From contig NZ_JMIH01000023.1 in NCBI RefSeq assembly GCF_000714815.1, positions 124,001-188,000 of the forward strand: 64,000 bases of DNA, written 5' to 3'. This stretch comes from Anditalea andensis. Lineage in GTDB: Bacteria; Bacteroidota; Bacteroidia; Cytophagales; Cyclobacteriaceae. Below, in pieces: positions 36,026 through 45,481 of the stretch. The notes under the pieces were generated by a model. It was not told the DNA's origin, did no database searches, and saw nothing but the letters and a program-made list of their open reading frames with translations. The position numbers and the translations under genes were made by a program. Within the stretch, counting starts at the first letter, position 1. Each line of letters begins with the position of its first letter.

Positions 36026-37942
36026 ATGAGCTACATCCACTTTGATAAGACTGAACTTATCAATCTAAATTATTCTTTGGAAAGGGAAATCATCCGGTCC
36101 AACAAATTAGGATGCTATACCAGTACCACCATCATCGGATGCAATACCAGAAAATACCATGGCCTTTTAGTAGCTCCACAGCCTCAGATAGATTCCCAAC
36201 TCCATGTCATGCTATCCACTGTACATGAGACGATCATCCAGAGAGGATCTACATTTAATCTTGGCATAGCCAAATATCCAGGTACATATTCACCTAGAGG
36301 GCACAAATACCTAGAGGATTTCGATAGTGAACCTATACCCAAGCTTACTTTCAGAGTAGGCGGAGCACTTTTACAGAAAGAAATCATCCTTGATTCTAAC
36401 AGAGACCGGGTGATGATAAGATATACCCTCCTGGAGGCGCATTCAGATACGAGAATAAGGATAAATCCTTTTTTGGCTTTCAGGCCAAACCATCAGTTGT
36501 CAAAAGCTAACCACCTGGTAAACAAAAAATACCAAAAGGTGGAAAATGGGATTTCTATCCAACTATATGATAATTACCAACCCCTGTACTTACAACTTTC
36601 CAAAGACAATGAATTTATCCCAGTTCCGGACTGGTACTATGACATAGAGTACATTAATGAAAAAGAGCGAGGCTATGATTATCATGAAGACCTATATGTC
36701 CCAGGCTATTTTGAATTTGAAATCACCAAAGAAGAACCTGTCATCTTTTCTGCAGGACTGGAAGAAGCTCAAGCTGATACCCGAAATGAATCCTTTGAAA
36801 AAGAAATTAGCAGAAGAATCCCCCGCAACAATTTTGTAAACTGCCTAAAAAATTCAGCTGGGCAATTTATAACCCATCGTAACGGGGAAACCCATGTCAT
36901 GGCGGGATATCCTTGGTTTGGCTGGTGGGGTAGGGACACTTTTATAGCCCTGCCCGGTCTTACACTTACACTTGGGGATAAGGAAACATTTTTGGCCGTC
37001 ATGGATACCATGTCTAACCATATGAAAGGAGGTCTTTTTCCAAATATAGGAAGCGGCGGTGCTTCCAATATGAATTCTATTGATGCCCCCTTATGGTATT
37101 TCTGGGCTTTGCAACAATACCAAACTTTCACTGGAGATACCCAGACTATTAAAGACAGGTATACTGAAATATTAAAGGAAATCATCACCAATTACCGCCA
37201 AGGTACAGCCTTCAATATAAAAATGCTGGACAATGGTCTTATCTATGGTGGAGAGGATGGAAAGGCCCTTACATGGATGGACGCTGTAACTTCAAACGGT
37301 GCGGTTACCCCTCGTATAGGATGCCCGGTGGAAGTTAATGCACTATGGTTTAATGCACTGAGTTTTTACTATACCCTTACAGGAGAAGAGGACATAAACT
37401 TACTCGCAAAAAAGGTACAGGTTTCATTTGAAAATAGCTTTTGGGATGCTAAAAAGGGTTACCTGGCTGATGTGATAGACGGACAAAACAAAGATTGGTC
37501 TATCAGACCCAACATGGTATTTGCCACCTCTCTTCCATTTAGGCCATTGACAGATCTTCAAAACGATAAAATCCTAGAAACAGTAAAATCTAAACTACTG
37601 ACCGTCAGAGGGCTCCGCACACTTTCACCAGAAGACTCCAACTACTACGGTTATTACACCGGAAATCAGGATGAAAGGGACAAAGCTTACCACCAAGGCA
37701 CTGTATGGCCTTGGCTGCTGGGGCATTTTGCAGAGGGGCACATGCATATCCATGGTGATAAAAGTAAGGTCCTGATAGAAAAAATGATTGCCAGCTTTGA
37801 TACTGTCATGTCCCAGTACGGCATCGGAACAGTAGCTGAACTATATGACGGAGACCCTCCACACAGACCTAAGGGAGCCATTTCACAGGCTTGGAGTGTA
37901 GGGGAATTACTTAGAATGATGCATTTGATCAACCGAATTTAA
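36026..37942 (+). CDS. Glycogen debranching enzyme (amylo-alpha-1,6-glucosidase)
   Basis: 638 residues. An N-terminal beta domain (about 20-225) with NTRKYHGLLVA, the GDE_N signature, is followed by an (alpha/alpha)6 barrel (about 270-635) with YPWFGWWGRDTFIALPGL, containing the catalytic Asp, and GTVWPWLLGHFAEG. Removes alpha-1,6 branches from glycogen. First of a three-gene set with a GT4 glycosyltransferase (65 bp downstream) and a GH57 enzyme. This order is known in Bacteroidota. Confidence 0.94.
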   Translation: MSYIHFDKTELINLNYSLEREIIRSNKLGCYTSTTIIGCNTRKYHGLLVAPQPQIDSQLHVMLSTVHETIIQRGSTFNLGIAKYPGTYSPRGHKYLEDFDSEPIPKLTFRVGGALLQKEIILDSNRDRVMIRYTLLEAHSDTRIRINPFLAFRPNHQLSKANHLVNKKYQKVENGISIQLYDNYQPLYLQLSKDNEFIPVPDWYYDIEYINEKERGYDYHEDLYVPGYFEFEITKEEPVIFSAGLEEAQADTRNESFEKEISRRIPRNNFVNCLKNSAGQFITHRNGETHVMAGYPWFGWWGRDTFIALPGLTLTLGDKETFLAVMDTMSNHMKGGLFPNIGSGGASNMNSIDAPLWYFWALQQYQTFTGDTQTIKDRYTEILKEIITNYRQGTAFNIKMLDNGLIYGGEDGKALTWMDAVTSNGAVTPRIGCPVEVNALWFNALSFYYTLTGEEDINLLAKKVQVSFENSFWDAKKGYLADVIDGQNKDWSIRPNMVFATSLPFRPLTDLQNDKILETVKSKLLTVRGLRTLSPEDSNYYGYYTGNQDERDKAYHQGTVWPWLLGHFAEGHMHIHGDKSKVLIEKMIASFDTVMSQYGIGTVAELYDGDPPHRPKGAISQAWSVGELLRMMHLINRI

Positions 37943-38007
37943 CCACTTTTTCATAAAATCTTTATCACTGAGATTTTATGCAACTGCTAAACAACTAATA
38001 TATATAG

Positions 38008-39294
38008 ATGAAAGTATTAATGTTTGGGTGGGAATTTCCACCCCATATTTCCGGAGGCTTGGGCACAGCATGCTATGGTCTAGTCAAGGGAATGATGCAT
38101 CAAAAGACCGATGTCATTTTTGTAGTGCCCAAACTATGGGGCGATGAAGAACCACTGGCAGATTTTGTCAATGCCAGCTCAGTCACCATAGATTACACAG
38201 AAAGACGATTCAAAGAAATATGGAAAAACCTGACTTATCTGGAAGTCACTTCCTTCTTAATCCCCTATTTGGGACCGGAAGAGTATGAAAGGTTTACAGA
38301 CAAGTCCCTACATGACCGCATAGATGTGGACGAAAGTGTATTTGCCAAGCAGTTTAGCTTTAGCGGTAAATACGGAAAAGACTTGATGATGGAAGTCTCC
38401 CGCTATGCCCTGGTAGCAGCCCAGATAGCAAAAGACAAATCCCATGATATCATACATGCCCATGATTGGCTGGCATTCCCCGCCGGCATAGCCGCAAAGG
38501 AGATCAGCGGCAAACCATTGGTAGTTCATGTTCATGCCACAGAATATGACCGGACAGGCAAAAATGTAAATTTACAGGTATATGAAATAGAAAGATCCGG
38601 TATGGAAGCAGCAGACCATATCATAGCGGTAAGTCAACTGACCAAAAACACGATAGTTTCCAAATACGGTATCCCTGAAGAAAAAGTAACTGTAATACAT
38701 AATGCCGTTCTAGATGCAAGCATCATCCAGCATGGGGCCCGAAAAAAAGTCCCAGAAAAAATAGTCACTTTTTTGGGAAGAATCACTTATCAAAAAGGAC
38801 CTGAGTATTTTATAGAAGCTGCTGCCAAAGTACTTAAAAGAGATGAAAATGTACGGTTTGTAATGGCCGGATCTGGTGACCTGCTACATAAAATGGTCAA
38901 TAGGGTGGCCGAGCTTAGAATAGCTACAAAATTTCATTTTACCGGATTTCTGAAAGGAGGAGATGTGGACGAAATGTTTGCCATCAGTGATGTATATGTG
39001 ATGCCTTCAGTATCTGAACCTTTTGGGATTTCACCACTAGAAGCAGTTAGGCACAATACTCCCGTGATCATATCCAAACAGTCAGGAGTGGCAGAAGTGC
39101 TTCAGAATGCCATAAAAGTAGATTTTTGGGATATTGATAGTATGGCGGATGCCATCTTTGGCTTGTTGCACTACGATGGCATATCAAGGATGTTTCGAGA
39201 AATGGGCAGCAATGAACTTAAAAAATTAAAATGGGAACAGGTGGCCCTTAAAGTCATGGATACCTATCAACACACCTTAACCAAAAACGTATGA
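38008..39294 (+). CDS. GT4-type glycosyltransferase, probably glycogen synthase-like
   Basis: 428 residues in the GT-B fold. The N-terminus FGWEFPPHISGGLGTACYGL is typical of glycogen/starch-type synthases, where the GGLG loop binds the sugar nucleotide; the second domain has GRITYQKGPEYF and the E-x7-E phrase SEPFGISPLEAV. Its context between a debranching enzyme and a GH57 amylase supports a role in alpha-glucan building. Its stop overlaps the next start (ATGA). Confidence 0.88.
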   Translation: MKVLMFGWEFPPHISGGLGTACYGLVKGMMHQKTDVIFVVPKLWGDEEPLADFVNASSVTIDYTERRFKEIWKNLTYLEVTSFLIPYLGPEEYERFTDKSLHDRIDVDESVFAKQFSFSGKYGKDLMMEVSRYALVAAQIAKDKSHDIIHAHDWLAFPAGIAAKEISGKPLVVHVHATEYDRTGKNVNLQVYEIERSGMEAADHIIAVSQLTKNTIVSKYGIPEEKVTVIHNAVLDASIIQHGARKKVPEKIVTFLGRITYQKGPEYFIEAAAKVLKRDENVRFVMAGSGDLLHKMVNRVAELRIATKFHFTGFLKGGDVDEMFAISDVYVMPSVSEPFGISPLEAVRHNTPVIISKQSGVAEVLQNAIKVDFWDIDSMADAIFGLLHYDGISRMFREMGSNELKKLKWEQVALKVMDTYQHTLTKNV

Positions 39295-40508
39295 GAACGA
39301 TTTGTTTTTATTTCCAAGTCCATCAGCCTTTTCGATTAAAACCGTACCGCTTTTTTGATATAGGAGAAGACCATGACTATTATGACACTTTCTCAAATAA
39401 AAGCATCATGCGCAAAGTAGCTGAAAAATGCTACCTTCCCATGAATTCCCTCCTCCTGGAACTGGTGGAAAAATATGCAGGAAAGTTTAAGGTCAGCTTT
39501 TCGATATCCGGCACTGCTCTGGACCAGTTTGAAGCATATGCACCTGAAGTGTTGGAAAGTTTTCAAAAACTCGTCAAGACCGGCCATGTAGAGCTAATGA
39601 ACGAAACATATACCCACTCGCTCTGCGGATTGAAAAGCAAGGAGGAATTCATTCGTCTCATCACCAAACATCAGGAGCGAATAAAGGAGTTATTTGATGG
39701 CTATAGCCCGAAAGTATTCAGAAACACCGAATTAATCTATTCAGATGAGATCGGAGCCACTGTGGCCCAACTTGGCTATAAAGCTATTCTTACAGAAGGT
39801 GCCAAGCATGTATTGGGCTGGAAGAGTCCCAATTTTGTTTATCTGAATGCCATAGAACCCAAACTCAAGGTCCTTCTGAAAAATTTCAGACTCAGTGATG
39901 ATATTGCATTTAGGTTTTCAAACAGAAGTTGGGCCGACTGGCCAATGACCACAGAAAAATTCGTAACCTGGATCAATCAAATCCCTCAGGAAGAGGAAAC
40001 ATTAAATTTATTTATGGATTATGAAACCTTTGGGGAACACCAGTGGGCGGAAAGTGGCATTTTTGAATTTATGAGACACCTGCCTGATACGGTGCTGAAC
40101 CATTCCAATTTCACATTTTCAACCCCCTCAGAGGTAGTAGAAAACATTCCTCCTGTCGGAAAAATACACGTACCGATTCCTATATCATGGGCAGATGAAG
40201 AACGTGACCTTACCGCATGGCTGGGCAATGACCTACAAGATGAAGCTTTTGACAGGCTTTACGAATTGGAGGAACTGGTCAAATCATCCGAAGATCCGGA
40301 AATCCAGAGAGACTGGGAATACCTGCAGACAAGTGACCACTTCTATTATATGTGTACAAAGTTTTTTGCAGATGGCGATATTCATACCTATTTCAGCCCA
40401 TATGAAAACCCATATGAGGCTTTTATTAATTATATGAATGTACTTAGCGATTTCATTTTAAGGCTTAAATCCACAGCTGTAAAGAAACCAAAAACTGTCA
40501 AAAAATAA
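39291..40508 (+). CDS. GH57 family alpha-amylase/glucanotransferase
   Basis: 405 residues. The GH57 motifs are visible: HQPFRL near the N-terminus, the nucleophile region FRNTELIYSD with Glu, and MDYETFGEHQ with the acid/base Asp. No signal peptide, so it acts on intracellular glycogen. The last gene of the glycogen operon, ended by the hairpin at 40513. Confidence 0.92.
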   Translation: MRTICFYFQVHQPFRLKPYRFFDIGEDHDYYDTFSNKSIMRKVAEKCYLPMNSLLLELVEKYAGKFKVSFSISGTALDQFEAYAPEVLESFQKLVKTGHVELMNETYTHSLCGLKSKEEFIRLITKHQERIKELFDGYSPKVFRNTELIYSDEIGATVAQLGYKAILTEGAKHVLGWKSPNFVYLNAIEPKLKVLLKNFRLSDDIAFRFSNRSWADWPMTTEKFVTWINQIPQEEETLNLFMDYETFGEHQWAESGIFEFMRHLPDTVLNHSNFTFSTPSEVVENIPPVGKIHVPIPISWADEERDLTAWLGNDLQDEAFDRLYELEELVKSSEDPEIQRDWEYLQTSDHFYYMCTKFFADGDIHTYFSPYENPYEAFINYMNVLSDFILRLKSTAVKKPKTVKK

Positions 40509-40512
40509 ATAA

Positions 40513-40539
40513 AAAGCCACCCCGAAGTAAGGTGGCTTT
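40513..40539 (+). terminator. Terminator of the glycogen operon
   Basis: AAAGCCACC pairs with GGTGGCTTT around 9 nt, 5 bp after the GH57 stop. The T-run is short (three T). Confidence 0.75.
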
Positions 40540-40644
40540 AAATACTAGCAAATTTATTAACCTTATTACACATTCCTTTGGTGAAAGAAAACTGGATAAT
40601 GGAACAGTTCCCTCATCTTACATCAAGGTAATTAATTTTTTTTT

Positions 40645-40673
40645 AAAGGGGATTGCATTTAGTACTCCCCTTT
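40645..40673 (+). other. Hairpin in the leader of the RidA-like gene
   Basis: AAAGGGGA and TCCCCTTT form an 8-bp stem after a run of nine T, 62 bp before the next start codon. The tail CATATTTTTAAT is T-rich. It may end a small transcript or be an attenuator; no open frame lies here. Confidence 0.35.
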
Positions 40674-40734
40674 CATATTTTTAATAGAATTGATGACAAC
40701 TACTATCAAGTATAAATAATCAGATTAAACATCA

Positions 40735-41238
40735 ATGAAACATTATCTCAAAATCATATACTTATCTATAATTATGCTCCTCAGCATTTCTTGCCAAAGA
40801 GCTAACATAATCCAAACTAATAGTGACATCATTCGCTATGATCGGCCCGAGGCCAGTATCCTCAAAGGTGTTTATATCCCTGAAGGTAAAGCATACTACT
40901 ACACCTCAGGACTGGTAGCACCTGTTAAAGATGAAAATGGAGAGCCTGGAAGCTACCAAAAGTATGGTAACATGTATGAGCAGAGTATAGGCATTCTCAA
41001 TAGGATAAAGGAAACTTTGGCTGAAGCCGATTTTAAAATGAATGAGGTGTTTTTTTTAAGGGTGTATCTTGCCCCAGACAATGACGGAAAAATTGATTGG
41101 GAGGGGTGGTTTAAGGCTTATGGTGAATTCTTCAATAATGCAGACAATCCAAATAAGGTAGCCCGTTCCACCATAGCAGTCCATTCGCTGGCCAACCCAG
41201 AACTGCTCATTGAAATAGAAGCAGTAGCTGTCAGATAA
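40735..41238 (+). CDS. RidA/YjgF-fold lipoprotein
   Basis: 167 residues. Lipobox LSISC with Cys at residue 20 marks it as a lipoprotein. The rest is a RidA/YjgF fold: YTSGLVAP, ILNRIKETLAEADFKMNEV and the C-terminal ARSTIAVHSL, where the Arg matches the catalytic Arg of RidA, then EIEAVAVR. Cytoplasmic RidA deaminates reactive imines; an exported form in the envelope must do something else or act on periplasmic imines. Alone between two hairpins. Confidence 0.9.
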   Translation: MKHYLKIIYLSIIMLLSISCQRANIIQTNSDIIRYDRPEASILKGVYIPEGKAYYYTSGLVAPVKDENGEPGSYQKYGNMYEQSIGILNRIKETLAEADFKMNEVFFLRVYLAPDNDGKIDWEGWFKAYGEFFNNADNPNKVARSTIAVHSLANPELLIEIEAVAVR

Positions 41239-41299
41239 TGAAAGAAATACCCCTGCAATTTTTAACAAAAATTATTTCTTATGCTTCCTCTGAAGTAAT

Positions 41300-41327
41300 A
41301 AAGCCCTTAATAAATATTAAGGGCTTT
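41300..41327. terminator. Hairpin between the RidA-like gene and clpB
   Basis: AAAGCCCTTAATA and TATTAAGGGCTTT are perfectly complementary with 2 nt between (effective loop of four or more). It lies between converging genes and can act on either strand, though T-runs are short. Confidence 0.7.
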
Positions 41328-41391
41328 GATAAATATAATCTTAATCATTTTTCCATTTCATATGGATACTATCTACATCCGACATATGGAA

Positions 41392-44004
41392 TTAAACCTG
41401 CACATCAGCTACATTTTTAAAATAAACCTGATTATCGGCATCCAAGTCCACTAATACGGCAGAATCATTTTTGACGTAACCTGCCAGTATCTGTTTGGAA
41501 AGCTCATTCAAAATAAGCCTTTGCATGGTCCTCTTGAGAGGCCTAGCACCATACTGAGGATCAAAACCTACTTCGCCCAAATGGTCCAGCACTTCTGCCG
41601 TAGCTTCTATTTCAATATTGGACTCTTCTAACCGCCTCTTTATTTCTTTCCACTGTATATCGACTATCTTTCTGATCACTCCCTTATTCAATGGTTCAAA
41701 CATGACCAATTCATCAATCCTGTTTAGGAATTCGGGACGAACCGTTTTTTTAAGAAGATCAAATACTTCAAGCTTAGTATCTTCCATCACCTGCTCTTTG
41801 TTCCAATCCTCCATAGCAGCAAAACGTTCCTGAATCAGATGTGAACCTATATTAGTAGTCATGATGACGATCGTATTCTTAAAATTCGCCACTCTGCCTT
41901 TATTGTCGGTAAGTCTTCCGTCATCCAATACTTGTAAGAGGATATTGAACACATCAGGGTGCGCTTTTTCTATCTCGTCCAAAAGCACCACCGAATAAGG
42001 TTTTCTTCTCACCGCTTCTGTCAGCTGCCCCCCTTCATCATAACCTACATAACCTGGAGGTGCACCTACCAATCTGCTTACCGCATGTCGTTCCTGATAT
42101 TCTGACATGTCTATCCTTACCATAGCATTATCATCATTGAAAAGATATTCCGCCAAGGCCTTCGCCAGTTCGGTCTTTCCCACTCCTGTCGTTCCAAGAA
42201 AGATGAAAGAACCTATCGGTTTCTTGGGATCCTGAAGCCCGGCACGGCTTCTTCTGACAGCATCCGAAAGGGCGGTAATCGCTTCTCTTTGCCCGGCCAC
42301 CCGCTTGCCCAATTCATCTTCCAGATGAAGCAGCTTATCCCTTTCACTCTGGATCATCTTGGATAAGGGTATACCTGTCCATTTGGCCACTACTGCAGCG
42401 ATATCTTCTGCATCCACTTCTTCTTTCAATAAAGCACTACCTTCCTGCATTTCATTCAATTGCCGTTGAAAAGAAGCTAGTTTTTCTTCAGCTTCACCCA
42501 TCTTTCCATATCGGATCTCAGCTACTTTGCCATAGTCGCCGCTTCTTTCAGCCTGTTCAGCCTCTAATTTTAATTTTTCAAGGTTTTCCTTTTCGCGTCG
42601 GATACCCATGATCACGGCCTTTTCACTTTCCCACTTCGCTTTGACGCTTTGGCGCTTTTCAGAAAGCTCCGCAATCTCCTTACTCAGCACTGTCTCTTTG
42701 TCTTTATTCTTCTCTCTCCTTATGGCCTCTCTTTCTATTTCCAGCTGCATGACCCTCCGGTTCAGCTCATCCAGTTCCTGGGGCAAGGAATCTATTTCCA
42801 TCCTTAGTTTGGCTGCAGCCTCATCCATAAGATCGATGGCTTTATCTGGTAAAAACCTGTCAGAAATATATCTTTGGGACAATTCTACTGCAGAAATAAC
42901 CGCATCATCTTTAATCCGGACCCCATGATGGAGCTCATATTTATCTTTGATCCCTCTGAGAATGGAGATGGCATCAGCAGCATCAGGCTCATCTACGATC
43001 ACAGACTGGAACCTTCTTTCAAGCGCCTTGTCTTTTTCTATGTATTTTTGATATTCCTTTAGAGTGGTCGCACCTATCGCATGCAGCTCTCCTCTGGCTA
43101 AAGCAGGCTTCAGCAGGTTGGCAGCATCCATAGCTCCTTCGCCCCCGCCGCCTGCACCTATCAAAGTGTGGATTTCATCTATAAAAAGAATGATCTCCCC
43201 TTCTGAATCCGTCACTTCTTTGATGACAGCCTTTAATCTTTCTTCAAATTCCCCTTTGTACTTTGCTCCGGCTACCAATAGGCCCATGTCTAGTGATATA
43301 AGGGTTTTTGATTTTAGGTTTTCCGGCACATCGCCACTCACTATCCTTTGTGCCAGACCTTCGACTATAGCTGTCTTTCCAACCCCTGGCTCACCCAGTA
43401 GGATAGGATTATTCTTAGTCCTCCTTGCCAAAATCTGTAGGACCCTTCTGATTTCCTCATCCCGGCCGATCACAGGATCTATTTTACCTTTTTTGGCCAA
43501 GTCATTCAGGTTTTTGGAGTACCGCTCCAAGGACCTGTATTTTGATTCTGCGTTTTGATCAGTCACTTTATTTCCTTTTCTTAATTCTTTGATAGCATTG
43601 ATGAGGGCCTTCTCGGTTATACCTTGATCCTTGAGGAGCTGTGCAGTCTTTTCCGACCCATTCAGTATGCCCAGGAGCAGATGTTCGATGGCTACAAATT
43701 CATCCCCAAATGTCTTCAGATGATCCTTTGCCTTATTCAGTACCTGATTCCCGGCATTGGAAAGATAGGGCTGCTGACCACTGACTTTGGGGTAAGAACT
43801 GATAAGGTCGCTTAGATTTTGATCTATCCTACTTTTATTTACACCGAGTTTCCCAAAGATAAACTCAGTAACATTTTCATCTTCTGTAAAAATCCCTTTT
43901 AGAATATGTGCAGGCTCAATTACCTGTTGCTGCTCAGCCATGGTAAGTTCAGCAGCCTTCTGTATAGCCTCCTGGGATTTGATGGTAAATTGTTTGAAAT
44001 CCAT
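41392..44004 (-). CDS. clpB: Disaggregase chaperone ClpB
   Basis: 870 residues. Clp N-terminal repeats (1-145), NBD1 with GEPGVGKT (about 205), the middle coiled-coil (about 400-530) that marks ClpB rather than ClpA/C, and NBD2 with GTTGVGKT (about 608) and PDVFNILLQVLDDGRLTD. Works with DnaK/DnaJ/GrpE to dissolve aggregates; dnaJ and grpE are in this window. No CIRCE-like repeat was found before it. Confidence 0.98.
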   Translation of the reverse strand: MDFKQFTIKSQEAIQKAAELTMAEQQQVIEPAHILKGIFTEDENVTEFIFGKLGVNKSRIDQNLSDLISSYPKVSGQQPYLSNAGNQVLNKAKDHLKTFGDEFVAIEHLLLGILNGSEKTAQLLKDQGITEKALINAIKELRKGNKVTDQNAESKYRSLERYSKNLNDLAKKGKIDPVIGRDEEIRRVLQILARRTKNNPILLGEPGVGKTAIVEGLAQRIVSGDVPENLKSKTLISLDMGLLVAGAKYKGEFEERLKAVIKEVTDSEGEIILFIDEIHTLIGAGGGGEGAMDAANLLKPALARGELHAIGATTLKEYQKYIEKDKALERRFQSVIVDEPDAADAISILRGIKDKYELHHGVRIKDDAVISAVELSQRYISDRFLPDKAIDLMDEAAAKLRMEIDSLPQELDELNRRVMQLEIEREAIRREKNKDKETVLSKEIAELSEKRQSVKAKWESEKAVIMGIRREKENLEKLKLEAEQAERSGDYGKVAEIRYGKMGEAEEKLASFQRQLNEMQEGSALLKEEVDAEDIAAVVAKWTGIPLSKMIQSERDKLLHLEDELGKRVAGQREAITALSDAVRRSRAGLQDPKKPIGSFIFLGTTGVGKTELAKALAEYLFNDDNAMVRIDMSEYQERHAVSRLVGAPPGYVGYDEGGQLTEAVRRKPYSVVLLDEIEKAHPDVFNILLQVLDDGRLTDNKGRVANFKNTIVIMTTNIGSHLIQERFAAMEDWNKEQVMEDTKLEVFDLLKKTVRPEFLNRIDELVMFEPLNKGVIRKIVDIQWKEIKRRLEESNIEIEATAEVLDHLGEVGFDPQYGARPLKRTMQRLILNELSKQILAGYVKNDSAVLVDLDADNQVYFKNVADVQV

Positions 44005-44195
44005 GTCCTTTTGATTTGATGGTTTTATTTAATATCTCGGTATACACACTATTTCCGATATATAGCTTTCCATCAAAATAAAATCCAAACAGGCTATTGC
44101 ACGAAATTCGGAAAATATGACCTATAAAACACTCTGATTCTATATAAAAGTGACTTTTTGTCAGGATCTTCTAAGGTATGTAATAGAAAACTGTA

Positions 44196-45326
44196 CTAGC
44201 CATTGGCCATTGCTCCGTCTACCTGATTTCGAATAGCCATCAGACTTTTTGATGCTATATACCCCTGCTTTACCGCATCCTCGGCCACCTCAAAGGTATC
44301 CTTGGCCAAAACCAACTCTACCCCTAACATCCTCATCTCTTCGGCTATGGCCACCACCTTTTTCTCCCGGGCTTCTGTACTAACATTCCGGATATATATT
44401 CTTTTCACCCTGCCGGGATAATCTTTTATTACCTGAAGATATATCTCTGGGTCCTCCTGCCCACTGTCTCCTATCAGAATGAAATCCAAATTTTGAAAAA
44501 CTTCAAAAATATGTTCAATCTGAGTCAGCTTATGCAGCTTATGACTGCCAGCTATCAAATGTTCACGGGAAAGGCCTATATCCCGAAGCATTAAAGGCCC
44601 ATTGGGAATCTTATGGATGGTCAGAAATTCCGATAAAAAATCATATAAATTCCACGGACTGCTGGATACGTAAAAAAAAGGATTGTCACCCTTCAGATCT
44701 CCACCCATTTTTAATGCATCATATAAAGCTGCTATCCCCGGAAAAGGCAGCCTGGACAGTGCATTGTTCAAAAAAGTAATTTTAATCATGGTCCATAATC
44801 TGGTAGCGCCTGTAGGTACTATGGTATCATCGATATCTGATACCACACCATACCGAGCATTAATTTCGGGAACGTAAACTTTACCTTCGCCCAGCACTTT
44901 ACTACTTCTAGGAACTACTTCATCTATGAGCTCCAGCTGTACAGTCTGCCATACATCACTCTTACCAAATGACTGTTTGGGGCGGAGACGAAATTCAAAA
45001 TAACCCTCCTCGTCTGTTGGCACCACCTGAATGTCCCCTGCAAACCGGGCTTTAACATGGGCATAAGGGATAGTCCAGGTCATAAACCTTTTGTACATCA
45101 TCTTGAAATTGTGCCAACTGCTGTCAGCAGAGGTGGCTGCCCGAATTCCCCGGTCCTTCATTACCCTGCCAAGGATATACACTTCTTTGTCATTACCAAA
45201 ACCTTTGTATGGCATAATCATCACTTTCTTTATAAAACCTAATTTGATTCCGACAAACAGTTTAAGCTCAGAAATCTTTCTCTTGACAAAATATGCGGTA
45301 CGTAAAAAATAGCTTTTTAAAGACAT
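44196..45326 (-). CDS. App1 family phosphatase (DUF2183)
   Basis: 376 residues. The DxDxT phosphatase motif VVSDIDDTIVPT is at about 157-168, followed by YVSSSPWNLYDFL and ILIGDSGQEDPEIY, the App1/HAD-like set known from yeast phosphatidate phosphatase. No signal peptide. The N-terminal 150 residues form a separate beta domain. Substrate in bacteria is not known; a lipid phosphate is plausible by family. Confidence 0.88.
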   Translation of the reverse strand: MSLKSYFLRTAYFVKRKISELKLFVGIKLGFIKKVMIMPYKGFGNDKEVYILGRVMKDRGIRAATSADSSWHNFKMMYKRFMTWTIPYAHVKARFAGDIQVVPTDEEGYFEFRLRPKQSFGKSDVWQTVQLELIDEVVPRSSKVLGEGKVYVPEINARYGVVSDIDDTIVPTGATRLWTMIKITFLNNALSRLPFPGIAALYDALKMGGDLKGDNPFFYVSSSPWNLYDFLSEFLTIHKIPNGPLMLRDIGLSREHLIAGSHKLHKLTQIEHIFEVFQNLDFILIGDSGQEDPEIYLQVIKDYPGRVKRIYIRNVSTEAREKKVVAIAEEMRMLGVELVLAKDTFEVAEDAVKQGYIASKSLMAIRNQVDGAMANG

Positions 45327-45481
45327 AGATTAGAATTTTGGTTAAGTTAATGTTTGAAGTTTTAATTCCACTAAAAAAACTTTAAACATAATTTATATGT
45401 TCGCTTTACCACGAAGTGGAATCACATCCAAAACAAGAAAGTAACTTCTACTATCCCACGACTTATTATTACCTTTACAAA

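Noticed and set aside
43064-43558. 164-codon plus-strand frame opposite clpB
   Set aside because: Antisense to the well-conserved NBD1 region of ClpB, so openness follows from codon bias there.
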